In this document: piece by piece, positions 26,473 through 38,640 of the stretch
How the letters are laid out: each line of letters begins with the position of its first letter
How positions within the stretch are numbered: position 1 is the first letter of the stretch
Assembly: GCA_964057225.1 (NCBI GenBank)
Contig: OZ059894.1
Span: forward strand, 14,580,131-14,644,130
Source of the DNA: Auanema rhodensis
Taxonomy: Eukaryota > Nematoda > Chromadorea > Rhabditida > Rhabditidae
Length of the DNA: 64,000 nt
Direction of reading: 5' to 3'
Translations under genes and position numbers: made by a program
The notes under the pieces: generated by a model
Told to the model about the DNA's origin: nothing
Database searches by the model: none
Seen by the model: the letters and a program-made list of their open reading frames with translations, nothing else

Positions 26473-28671
26473 TTAAGCTTTCTCTATTTGTGTAGAAGTT
26501 TGGAATCCAGCTTGAACTGAATTTACTGAACCCTTAGCTTTAGCACGAGGTCCCCAATTTTTTCCCTAAAACCACATAAGTATGAGGAAACATGTAAATA
26601 AAATGTTATACCTTATTAACTTGGAACCTAATCATTTGATCATTCTTAATTTGAGAAGTTGCAAATGGATGTAAGTTGAAGTTTACAGTATGGCTGAAAC
26701 CAAACAATATGAAAAAAAAAACTTTTTCAATAAAAACAAACGTGATTTCTTTTTCTAAAATTTTACGTCCTGGAGCTTTCTCATCCAGTTTAGCATTATT
26801 CACATTACCTTGAGATGCCTAAAATAGAAAACTACTCTTTGGAGGCAAACTTTAAGATAAATACCACAGTTCGAATAATATCCCACAAAAATGCAGGTGG
26901 AGCATTAGTTTTAAGTGCTCTTGGGTTACAGTGGGAACCAGAGACCTAAATAAAACTGTTGATGATTATAAAAATAAAACCAAAACCATATAGCCGGCAT
27001 TTAAAATAGCAGATTTAACATTGATAGCCTTTGGAACACAACATTTCACTACATTGGCTAGTTGATCGTGTTCATAATAAAGAGGCACATTGATTTCCTG
27101 AAAATAGTACCAATGAAGAAAACATATTTTTTCAAAAATGTATACTTCAGCGACGTTACTTAGAACACCGAGAAGTCTATTGTGAGTTCCTAAACGTTCC
27201 TCTTCGGGGGTATTATGAAGTCTATAAATGGAAATATGATTTGAAATCTCCGATCAACACTAACCCTTCGAGCATTCCAGATACAAATTCTTTATTATGG
27301 ATAGGTCCAGTGTAAATTGGTCCAGCTTGATGAACTGAATGACCACAGTGGACACACTTGCTGTCGGGTCCTGTAAAAAGATGAATAATATTCGAGAGCA
27401 AAACAGCAAAAGCTATACCCATTAAATTCTGCTTGAAGATAGCAGTTGAGAACTTCACACTATTTCCCTCTTCAATCTTTCGAAGTGTTGGAATAACTTC
27501 CAAAGAATGACAACCAGAGCAAGCATATATATTTCCTACTTTTCTACAAAGCAAAAAACCTAATAAAGGCGAAGTAGAAATAAAACTTACGTTCCACTAT
27601 CTTTAGCTTGCTTGGCACCAGTGTGGACACGGACGAAAACTCTGACATAAAAATCTATTGAAATAGCAACCAAAGGTTCAATATAGCGAGAATAACGATT
27701 AGCATGAGAATCAATTGATCGTATTAGAATGCGTAAAGCCTGGAAATCATAAAACTAATCACAAAGAAAATAAAATAAATAGATACCATCTCGTGACAAC
27801 ATTTTAATCTCACAGTAACAGCATCATATTTGTTATAGCAAGCTTCGGGAGTATTTCCACAAAGAACTGCCATATCAGTACAAGTTACCATAAGAAGTCC
27901 TGAAATTTTAAAATAAGGCCAAGAAAAAAGTAAAATTACATACCTTTATCGGCTACACATTGAACAGCAGAATCTAGAAATACAGATGCTGAACCATAGG
28001 GATCCAAGTCAACAGCATGAAAACGCTTATCAATATTTCGATGGCCCATCATAGTCATGCTGAAAATGTATATAACAATGTTGAAATTCAAGAATAAATG
28101 TTACATAGCATCTCCAAAATAAGCCTTCACTTTGTCTTCAACACCATTTAATTTTATATTTTCCTTGATAGATTCGACAGCATTTTCAGAAAAATCGTTT
28201 GCCAAAATATATTCAATATTGGGCACCTAAATATAAATCTCAGTACACATTATATATGAATTTAAAACCTCCTGAGAGAAGCGCATAGCACGTAGACCTG
28301 TTGCAGATAAAGCATCCAATATTCTTATAGAACCATCCTACAAAAATAACGTTTTTTTCTTTAATGAAGAAGAAAATTGACCTCATTATCAATAGTTACA
28401 CGTTTTTTCTTCGGTTCTGGCTCAGCTTCAGTAATTGTCGTTCCGGAATTCTTTTTTTCAATAGCAGCTAACCTTTCTTGTACAAATCGCCGCAAAACAC
28501 AGACACTGAAGTAATATTTTATAATATATACATATGTATTGCTGCTTACGTTAAATCTCTATTGAACTCTTGGACAGGATTATAAAATACAGGCCCATGA
28601 AAACCAATTTTGGCTTTACCTTCAGTGACGATATTGAATTCTGAGGATTCAGTGTTTGATTCTCCGCTCAT
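26473..28671 (-). CDS. trmt-1: tRNA (guanine-26 N2)-dimethyltransferase, TRM1 family
   Basis: Fifteen exons on the minus strand, all phases consistent: 28671-28550, 28505-28382, 28337-28269, 28226-28105, 28059-27944, 27899-27787, 27739-27591, 27543-27419, 27370-27265, 27221-27146, 27097-26987, 26945-26865, 26818-26742, 26693-26612, 26565-26473; 521 residues, a normal family length. The enzyme uses S-adenosylmethionine to methylate G26 of tRNAs. Visible: N-terminal [23 protein letters not shown]-binding [13 protein letters not shown], the acidic AND of motif II, catalytic-site DLDPYGSAS, then [11 protein letters not shown]. The C-terminal domain carries two CxxC pairs (CSGCHS and CVHCGH) that bind zinc in the family, [13 protein letters not shown], and a basic [17 protein letters not shown] end. 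Introns are about 40-65 bp. Exon 2 uses a weak GTCAAT donor. No defect is seen, so it is expected to be functional. Confidence 0.96.
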
Positions 28672-29435
28672 TCTGCTCTTCTAAAAAATTTATATTTATT
28701 CCAGTCGAGATAAATCAAATTACTGAGTTATAACGTAATCTACGCAAAAGCCTACCACCACTACTTGGGGTAGCTATCCTCAATACGGAGTTCAATACGC
28801 CCTAAAACTCGATGTTTAACACATTGGGTAGAATTTAAAATCATGCGTTTCAAAAAACACAAAGAAATTATATATAATTTATTTCATATAGTTACTTAGT
28901 ATAGCTTTCATTAACATTAGATACAGTTAAAGATATATAATCTACAATTTCAAGATATTTAAGTTTTATTCATGTTTTAAATGTCGTCGTTTGATTAGAA
29001 AGACGCGCAGACACGCAATTTTACACACAAAGTGTGTTATAACTTTCAGTTGTTCAATGCTTTGATATTAGCATGTTCTGAACTTCAAACTTAAAAAAAA
29101 ATAGAAAATACAATTGCAGCTATATATAGTTTTCAAAACAATTTGCATTATATTGATTCCGTAAATACCAGCTTGGACTGAATCGAATACTTCTTCACCT
29201 TTGGCCAATAACAAAAATGTTCATGAAAAGTTCTGGTTGTAGTCATGATGTGGATGAACATAAATATATAAAACATTTATTTAATTCTTATCCGATCAAC
29301 CGGATTAGTTAGGTGATGTAGTTAACAGTAAAAACTACAGCTGATCCAACAATCTCAATCCATAATAATTTAATTTTTTAATTTTCCGTTTTTGCACAAG
29401 GGCAATTATTATTACCTCATTTTACAAAATTTGCT
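28672..29435. other. Intergenic DNA between trmt-1 and the satellite array
   Basis: No gene visible. At about 29213-29262 there is a short diverged copy of the satellite in inverted orientation (ATGTTCATGAAAAGTT then TGTAGTCATGATGTGG). It matches the relic at about 39168-39207 on the far side of the array. Confidence 0.6.
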
Positions 29436-32400
29436 GGGCTTGGTATGAACCCCTTTTCCGGAAAATGGAGAGGCCCTAGCCAAATCTAAGTCAGATATTC
29501 AGATTCTACAGATTTCAATATCCAAGTTCTCTATATTCGTTTTTGAATAAAATCCATGATCGAGGAGAAAATCGAGGATTCACCGGTCACATCGTGTACA
29601 CAGCCTGAACTTTTTTGTGAACAATCTTGTGGATGGGCTTGGTATGAACCCCTTTTCCGGAAAATGGAGAGGCCCTAGCCAAATCTAAGTCAGATATTCA
29701 GATTCTACAGATTTCAATATCCAAGTTCTCTATATTCGTTTTTGAATAAAATCCATGATCGAGGAGAAAAACGGGGAATCACCGGTCACATCGTGTACAC
29801 AGCCTGAACTTTTTTGTGAACAATCTTGTGGATGGGCTTGGTATGAACCCCTTTTCCGGAAAATGGAGAGGCCCTAGCCAAATCTAAGTCAGATATTCAG
29901 ATTCTACAGATTTCAATATCCAAGTTCTCTATATTCGTTTTTGAATAAAATCCATGATCGAGGAGAAAAACGGGGAATCACCGGTCACATCGTGTACACA
30001 GCCTGAACTTTTTTGTGAACAATCTTGTGGATGGGCTTGGTATGAACCCCTTTTCCGGAAAATGGAGAGGCCCTAGCCAAATCTAAGTCAGATATTCAGA
30101 TTCTACAGATTTCAATATCCAAGTTCTCTATATTCGTTTTTGAATAAAATCCATGATCGAGGAGAAAAACGGGGAATCACCGGTCACATCGTGTACACAG
30201 CCTGAACTTTTTTGTGAACAATCTTGTGGATGGGCTTGGTATGAACCCCTTTTCCGGAAAATGGAGAGGCCCTAGCCAAATCTAAGTCAGATATTCAGAT
30301 TCTACAGATTTCAATATCCAAGTTCTCTATATTCGTTTTTGAATAAAATCCATGATCGAGGAGAAAAACGGGGAATCACCGGTCACATCGTGTACACAGC
30401 CTGAACTTTTTTGTGAACAATCTTGTGGATGGGCTTGGTATGATCCCCTTTTCCGGAAAATGGAGAGGCCCTAGCCAAATCTAAGTCAGATATTCAGATT
30501 CTACAGATTTCAATATCCAAGTTCTCTATATTCGTTTTTGAATAAAATCCATGATCGAGGAGAAAAACGGGGAATCACCGGTCACATCGTGTACACAGCC
30601 TGAACTTTTTTGTGAACAATCTTGTGGATGGGCTTGGTATGAACCCCTTTTCCGGAAAATGGAGAGGCCCTAGCCAAATCTAAGTCAGATATTCAGATTC
30701 TACAGATTTCAATATCCAAGTTCTCTATATTCGTTTTTGAATAAAATCCATGATCGAGGAGAAAAACGGGGAATCACCGGTCACATCGTGTACACAGCCT
30801 GAACTTTTTTGTGAACAATCTTGTGGATGGGCTTGGTATGAACCCCTTTTCCGGAAAATGGAGAGGCCCTAGCCAAATCTAAGTCAGATATTCAGATTCT
30901 ACAGATTTCAATATCCAAGTTCTCTATATTCGTTTTTGAATAAAATCCATGATCGAGGAGAAAAACGGGGAATCACCGGTCACATCGTGTACACAGCCTG
31001 AACTTTTTTGTGAACAATCTTGTGGATGGGCTTGGTATGAACCCCTTTTCCGGAAAATGGAGAGGCCCTAGCCAAATCTAAGTCAGATATTCAGATTCTA
31101 CAGATTTCAATATCCAAGTTCTCTATATTCGTTTTTGAATAAAATCCATGATCGAGGAGAAAAACGGGGAATCACCGGTCACATCGTGTACACAGCCTGA
31201 ACTTTTTTGTGAACAATCTTGTGGATGGGCTTGGTATGATCCCCTTTTCCGGAAAATGGAGAGGCCCTAGCCAAATCTAAGTCAGATATTCAGATTCTAC
31301 AGATTTCAATATCCAAGTTCTCTATATTCGTTTTTGAATAAAATCCATGATCGAGGAGAAAATCGAGGATTCACCGGTCACATCGTGTACACAGCCTGAA
31401 CTTTTTTGTGAACAATCTTGTGGATGGGCTTGGTATGAACCCCTTTTCCGGAAAATGGAGAGGCCCTAGCCAAATCTAAGTCAGATATTCAGATTCTACA
31501 GATTTCAATATCCAAGTTCTGTATATTCTTATTTGAATAAAATCCATGATCGAGGAGAAAAACGGGGAATCACCGGTCACATCGTGTACACAGCCTGAAC
31601 TTTTTTGTGAACAATCTTGTGGATGGGCTTGGTATGAACCCCTTTTCCGGAAAATGGAGAGGCCCTAGCCAAATCTAAGTCAGATATTCAGATTCTACAG
31701 ATTTCAATATCCAAGTTCTCTATATTCTTATTTGAATAAAATCCATGATCGAGGAGAAAAACGGGGAATCACCGGTCACATCGTGTACACAGCCTGAACT
31801 TTTTTGTGAACAATCTTGTGGATGGGCTTGGTATGAACCCCTTTTCCGGAAAATGGAGAGGCCCTAGCCAAATCTAAGTCAGATATTCAGATTCTACAGA
31901 TTTCAATATCCAAGTTCTCTATATTCGTTTTTGAATAAAATCCATGATCGAGGAGAAAAACGGGGAATCACCGGTCACATCGTGTACACAGCCTGAACTT
32001 TTTTGTGAACAATCTTGTGGATGGGCTTGGTATGATCCCCTTTTCCGGAAAATGGAGAGGCCCTAGCCAAATCTAAGTCAGATATTCAGATTCTACAGAT
32101 TTCAATATCCAAGTTCTCTATATTCGTTTTTGAATAAAATCCATGATCGAGGAGAAAAACGGGGAATCACCGGTCACATCGTGTACACAGCCTGAACTTT
32201 TTTGTGAACAATCTTGTGGATGGGCTTGATATGAACCCCTTTTCCGGAAAATGGAGAGGCCCTAGCCAAATCTAAGTCAGATATTCAGATTCTACAGATT
32301 TCAATATCCAAGTTCTCTATATTCGTTTTTGAATAAAATCCATGATCGAGGAGAAAAACGGGGAATCACCGGTCACATCGTGTACACAGCCTGAACTTTT

Positions 32401-35400
32401 TTGTGAACAATCTTGTGGATGGGCTTGGTATGATCCCCTTTTCCGGAAAATGGAGAGGCCCTAGCCAAATCTAAGTCAGATATTCAGATTCTACAGATTT
32501 CAATATCCAAGTTCTCTATATTCGTTTTTTAAATAAAATCCATGATCGAGGAGAAAATCGAGGATTCACCGGTCACATCGTGTACACAGCCTGAACTTTT
32601 TTGTGAACAATCTTGTGGATGGGCTTGGTATGAACCCCTTTTCCGGAAAATGGAGAGGCCCTAGCCAAATCTAAGTCAGATATTCAGATTCTACAGATTT
32701 TAATATCCAAGTTCTCTATATTCGTTTTTGAATAAAATCCATGATCGAGGAGAAAAACGGGGAATCACCGGTCACATCGTGTACACAGCCTGAACTTTTT
32801 TGTGAACAATCTTGTGGATGGGCTTGGTATGATCCCCTTTTCCGGAAAATGGAGAGGCCCTAGCCAAATCTAAGTCAGATATTCAGATTCTACAGATTTC
32901 AATATCCAAGTTCTCTATATTCGTTTTTGAATAAAATCCATGATCGAGGAGAAAATCGAGGATTCACCGGTCACATCGTGTACACAGCCTGAACTTTTTT
33001 GTGAACAATCTTGTGGATGGGCTTGGTATGAACCCCTTTTCCGGAAAATGGAGAGGCCCTAGCCAAATCTAAGTCAGATATTCAGATTCTACAGATTTCA
33101 ATATCCAAGTTCTGTATATTCTTATTTGAATAAAATCCATGATCGAGGAGAAAAACGGGGAATCACCGGTCACATCGTGTACACAGCCTGAACTTTTTTG
33201 TGAACAATCTTGTGGATGGGCTTGGTATGAACCCCTTTTCCGGAAAATGGAGAGGCCCTAGCCAAATCTAAGTCAGATATTCAGATTCTACAGATTTCAA
33301 TATCCAAGTTCTCTATATTCTTATTTGAATAAAATCCATGATCGAGGAGAAAAACGGGGAATCACCGGTCACATCGTGTACACAGCCTGAACTTTTTTGT
33401 GAACAATCTTGTGGATGGGCTTGGTATGAACCCCTTTTCCGGAAAATGGAGAGGCCCTAGCCAAATCTAAGTCAGATATTCAGATTCTACAGATTTCAAT
33501 ATCCAAGTTCTCTATATTCGTTTTTGAATAAAATCCATGATCGAGGAGAAAAACGGGGAATCACCGGTCACATCGTGTACACAGCCTGAACTTTTTTGTG
33601 AACAATCTTGTGGATGGGCTTGGTATGATCCCCTTTTCCGGAAAATGGAGAGGCCCTAGCCAAATCTAAGTCAGATATTCAGATTCTACAGATTTCAATA
33701 TCCAAGTTCTCTATATTCTTATTTGAATAAAATCCATGATCGAGGAGAAAAACGGGGAATCACCGGTCACATCGTGTACACAGCCTGAACTTTTTTGTGA
33801 ACAATCTTGTGGATGGGCTTGGTATGAACCCCTTTTCCGGAAAATGGAGAGGCCCTAGCCAAATCTAAGTCAGATATTCAGATTCTACAGATTTCAATAT
33901 CCAAGTTCTCTATATTCGTTTTTGAATAAAATCCATGATCGAGGAGAAAAACGGGGAATCACCGGTCACATCGTGTACACAGCCTGAACTTTTTTGTGAA
34001 CAATCTTGTGGATGGGCTTGGTATGATCCCCTTTTCCGGAAAATGGAGAGGCCCTAGCCAAATCTAAGTCAGATATTCAGATTCTACAGATTTCAATATC
34101 CAAGTTCTCTATATTCGTTTTTGAATAAAATCCATGATCGAGGAGAAAAACGGGGAATCACCGGTCACATCGTGTACACAGCCTGAACTTTTTTGTGAAC
34201 AATCTTGTGGATGGGCTTGGTATGAACCCCTTTTCCGGAAAATGGAGAGGCCCTAGCCAAATCTAAGTCAGATATTCAGATTCTACAGATTTCAATATCC
34301 AAGTTCTCTATATTCGTTTTTGAATAAAATCCATGATCGAGGAGAAAAACGGGGAATCACCGGTCACATCGTGTACACAGCCTGAACTTTTTTGTGAACA
34401 ATCTTGTGGATGGGCTTGGTATGATCCCCTTTTCCGGAAAATGGAGAGGCCCTAGCCAAATCTAAGTCAGATATTCAGATTCTACAGATTTCAATATCCA
34501 AGTTCTCTATATTCGTTTTTTAAATAAAATCCATGATCGAGGAGAAAATCGAGGATTCACCGGTCACATCGTGTACACAGCCTGAACTTTTTTGTGAACA
34601 ATCTTGTGGATGGGCTTGGTATGAACCCCTTTTCCGGAAAATGGAGAGGCCCTAGCCAAATCTAAGTCAGATATTCAGATTCTACAGATTTTAATATCCA
34701 AGTTCTCTATATTCGTTTTTGAATAAAATCCATGATCGAGGAGAAAAACGGGGAATCACCGGTCACATCGTGTACACAGCCTGAACTTTTTTGTGAACAA
34801 TCTTGTGGATGGGCTTGGTATGAACCCCTTTTCCGGAAAATGGAGAGGCCCTAGCCAAATCTAAGTCAGATATTCAGATTCTACAGATTTCAATATCCAA
34901 GTTCTCTATATTCGTTTTTGAATAAAATCCATGATCGAGGAGAAAAACGGGGAATCACCGGTCACATCGTGTACACAGCCTGAACTTTTTTGTGAACAAT
35001 CTTGTGGATGGGCTTGGTATGATCCCCTTTTCCGGAAAATGGAGAGGCCCTAGCCAAATCTAAGTCAGATATTCAGATTCTACAGATTTCAATATCCAAG
35101 TTCTCTATATTCGTTTTTTAAATAAAATCCATGATCGAGGGTCACCGGTCACATCGTGTACACAGCCTGAACTTTTTTGTGAACAATCTTGTGGATGGGC
35201 TTGGTATGAACCCCTTTTCCGGAAAATGGAGAGGCCCTAGCCAAATCTAAGTCAGATATTCAGATTCTACAGATTTCAATATCCAAGTTCTCTATATTCG
35301 TTTTTGAATAAAATCCATGATCGAGGAGAAAATCGAGGATTCACCGGTCACATCGTGTACACAGCCTGAACTTTTTTGTGAACAATCTTGTGGATGGGCT

Positions 35401-36374
35401 TGGTATGAACCCCTTTTCCGGAAAATGGAGAGGCCCTAGCCAAATCTAAGTCAGATATTCAGATTCTACAGATTTCAATATCCAAGTTCTCTATATTCGT
35501 TTTTGAATAAAATCCATGATCGAGGAGAAAATCGAGGATTCACCGGTCACATCGTGTACACAGCCTGAACTTTTTTGTGAACAATCTTGTGGATGGGCTT
35601 GGTATGAACCCCTTTTCCGGAAAATGGAGAGGCCCTAGCCAAATCTAAGTCAGATATTCAGATTCTACAGATTTCAATATCCAAGTTCTCTATATTCGTT
35701 TTTGAATAAAATCCATGATCGAGGAGAAAATCGAGGATTCACCGGTCACATCGTGTACACAGCCTGAACTTTTTTGTGAACAATCTTGTGGATGGGCTTG
35801 GTATGAACCCCTTTTCCGGAAAATGGAGAGGCCCTAGCCAAATCTAAGTCAGATATTCAGATTCTACAGATTTCAATATCCAAGTTCTCTATATTCGTTT
35901 TTGAATAAAATCCATGATCGAGGAGAAAATCGAGGATTCACCGGTCACATCGTGTACACAGCCTGAACTTTTTTGTGAACAATCTTGTGGATGGGCTTGG
36001 TATGAACCCCTTTTCCGGAAAATGGAGAGGCCCTAGCCAAATCTAAGTCAGATATTCAGATTCTACAGATTTCAATATCCAAGTTCTCTATATTCGTTTT
36101 TGAATAAAATCCATGATCGAGGAGAAAATCGAGGATTCACCGGTCACATCGTGTACACAGCCTGAACTTTTTTGTGAACAATCTTGTGGATGGGCTTGGT
36201 ATGAACCCCTTTTCCGGAAAATGGAGAGGCCCTAGCCAAATCTAAGTCAGATATTCAGATTCTACAGATTTCAATATCCAAGTTCTCTATATTCGTTTTT
36301 GAATAAAACCCATGATCGAGGAGAAAATCGAGGATTCACCGGTCACATCGTGTACACAGCCTGAACTTTTTTGT
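29436..36374 (+). repeat. 199-bp satellite DNA array, about 35 tandem copies
   Basis: The motif GGGCTTGGTATGA recurs at 29436, 29635, 29834, 30033 and so on to 36192 with a period of 199 bp. Exceptions are two 200-bp units (starting 32421 and 34412, one extra T) and one 187-bp unit (starting 35010, a deletion after ATCGAGG). Units are nearly identical; differences fall at a few diagnostic positions: TATGAACCCC versus TATGATCCCC, AAAACGGGGAATC versus AAATCGAGGATTC, CGTTTTTGAAT versus CTTATTTGAAT versus CGTTTTTTAAAT, and TTCTCTATA versus TTCTGTATA. Each unit contains the perfect palindrome TTTTCCGGAAAA. The last copy is truncated before GTGAACAATC. There is no coding frame. High identity implies recent amplification or active homogenisation. 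Confidence 0.98.
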
Positions 36375-37296
36375 AATTTTTTTCTTGTTTTCTGTATATA
36401 AACAATTTCAAAAAAAAATTGACAGTCTCAGCGGCCGTTGCCAAGAGTTTAGTGTTATACTATGCTTTAGAAATTGCTCATACTATATATATCTTTTTTT
36501 AAATTTTAAATTCCTGTTACATTACTGGTCTGTGATTATTTGAAAAATTCATATTTGCTTTTAAAGAGATTTATTTATACTATCAATATAATAATGAAAT
36601 TTAATAAAAGTTTTTTTCATACTGCTAATTTTTACAAACAAATTTAAAATATTGAGCGAAGTTTGGTCCATTTCACAATTAAAAATCTCAAAACACGGTT
36701 GTGTTCCATTTTACTTTTCTAATTCAGATTAATAATCTTAAATTAAATGTTTCAGTGCTTAGTTGACTAATGAAGTCGGAAAAAGTTAAATAAAATGAAA
36801 AATAAAAGAAATTCAAATAATTAAAAGTAAGTTAACTAAATAAACTTCTATTTAATATAAATAAGCTTATATATTATTTTATAAAATAAATTAATTAAAT
36901 ATTTGAACCGAATTCATGATTATCAGTGGAGCGCAACTCTAAAATGTATTATTCTCTGGTATGGTTTTAAAGAAAAAATATGATTAACAATAATAAATTC
37001 AGTATTATCCACCTCAAATATATGAAATCAAATCCGTAGAACCTGAAAAACTGATCAAACTTCGAAAATACTGTCGAATTTAGGAGATATAACGCCTTGA
37101 ACATAGCCCTTATAGTAAGACTTTATTGCATTGAAGTTTATATCATATGTCCAATTTTTATTTTATCATATAGTTACCAATTATATATAAATGTGGTCAA
37201 TAGTCGAAAGGATAAGATGACAGACTGACAATCAAACAGTCCAAGATCGAATCCCCTAGGCTACTGAACAGAATATAAGGTAAGACAAAGATTATA
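36375..37296. other. AT-rich spacer between satellite and minisatellite
   Basis: Very AT-rich sequence without a gene. A degenerate tRNA-like segment occurs near 37200-37258, described separately. Confidence 0.6.
37200..37258 (+). pseudogene. Degenerate tRNA-like (pol III A/B box-like) segment
   Basis: A TAGTCGAAAGG stretch resembles a pol III A box, followed by GGATAAG as in the D-loop of arginine-type tRNAs. A GACTG...CAGTC stem with a 9-nt loop sits where an anticodon arm would be, and AGATCGAATCCC resembles the B box/T loop. The acceptor stem does not close and the anticodon loop is too long, so it is not an intact tRNA. It may be a tRNA-derived (SINE-like) relic. Resemblance judged by eye only. 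Confidence 0.3.
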
Positions 37297-38640
37297 GAAC
37301 TATGAGCCCGAGGACTAGGAGCCGGTGAGGAGGAGCGCGAGGACCAGGAGCCCGAGGACTAGGAGCCGGTGAGGAGGAGCGCGAGGACCAGGAGCCCGAG
37401 GACAAGGAGCCGGTGAGGAGGAGCTCGAGGACCAGGAGCCCGAGGACCAGGAGCGGGAGGACAAGGAGAGGGAGGACAAGGAGCGCGAGGACAAGGAGCC
37501 CGAGGACTAGGGGCCGGTGAGGAGGAGCGCGAGTATCAGGAGCCCGAGGAGCAGGAGGAAGAGGCTAGAACCAGGAGCCGATAAGGAGGAGCCCGAGGAC
37601 CAGAAGCCCGAGGAGCAGGACGAGGAGGAGACCAGAACCAGAGCCGATGAGGAGGAGCCCGAGGAGCAGGAGCAGAGGAGGTCCAGGATGAGGATTCCGA
37701 GGAGCAGGAGAATTGAGCTTGAGGGAAGCCTTTTGCCGTCCTGGAGCCCGAGGAGGAGGAGCCGATGAAGAGAAGCCCGCAACCAGGAGCCTGAGGAGAA
37801 GCCCGCAACCAGGAGCCCGAGGAGCAGGACGAGGAGGAGACCAGAACCAGAGCCGATGAGGAGGAGCCCGAGGAGCAGGAGCAGAGGAGGTCCAGGATGA
37901 GATTTCCGAGGAGCAGGAGAATTGAGCTTGAGGGAAGCCTTTTGCCGTCCTGGAGCCCGAGGAGGAGGAGCCGATGAGGAGAAGCCCGCAACCAGGAGCC
38001 CAGAACCAGAAGGACCCAAACCAGGAGGCCGATGCGGAGGCCGAGGACCAGGAGCCCAGGATGAGGATTCTGAGGAACAGGAGCCGAGGACCAGGAGCCC
38101 GAGGAGGAGGAGGCCGATGACCAGGAGCCCAGAACCAGGAGGCCGATGAGGAGGCCGAGGAACAGGAGTCGAGGACCAGGAGCTCAGGATGAGGATTCTG
38201 AGGAATAGGAGAATTGAGCTTGAGGGAAGTCTTTTGCCTTCCTGGAGCCCGAGGAGGAGTAGCCCACAACCACGAGTCCAGAACCAGGAACCCGAGGACC
38301 AGGAGCCCAGAACCAGAAGGACCCAAACCAGGAGGCCGATGCGGAGGCCGAGGACCAGGAGCCCAGGATGAGGATTCTGAGAAACAGGAGCCGAGGACCA
38401 GGAGCCCGAGGAGGAGGAGGCCGATGACCAGGAGCGCAGAACCAGGAGGCCGATGAGGAGGCCGAGGAACAGGAGTCGAGGACCAGGAGCTCAGGATGAG
38501 GATTCTGAGGAATAGGAGAATTGAGCTTGAGGGAAGTCTTTTGCCTTCCTGGAGCCCGAGGAGGAGTAGCCCACAACCACGAGTCTAGAACTAGGAACCC
38601 GAGGACCAGGAGCCCAGAACCAGAAGCCCGAGGACCAGGA
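37297..38640 (+). repeat. GC-rich, purine-strand minisatellite
   Basis: A 1.3-kb island, far richer in G+C than its surroundings, built from variants of a 15-bp unit close to GAGGACCAGGAGCCC, with G and A strongly favoured on the plus strand. A larger block containing AATTGAGCTTGAGGGAAG recurs at 37711, 37920, 38212 and 38519 (spacings 209, 292, 307 bp), so there are two repeat levels. Because the unit length is a multiple of three and stop codons are scarce in this composition, long frames stay open on both strands (up to 253 codons on the minus strand, Leu/Pro/Ser/Ala-rich). These show no protein family and are treated as repeat artefacts. Confidence 0.9.

Noticed and set aside
29436-36374. 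CRISPR-like regular repeats
   Set aside because: Repeats are contiguous 199-bp units without unique spacers, and the genome is eukaryotic; this is satellite DNA.
37507-38576. Overlapping frames of 60-253 codons on both strands
   Set aside because: They all fall in the 15-bp GC-rich minisatellite; open in several frames because the repeat lacks stops and has a period divisible by three.
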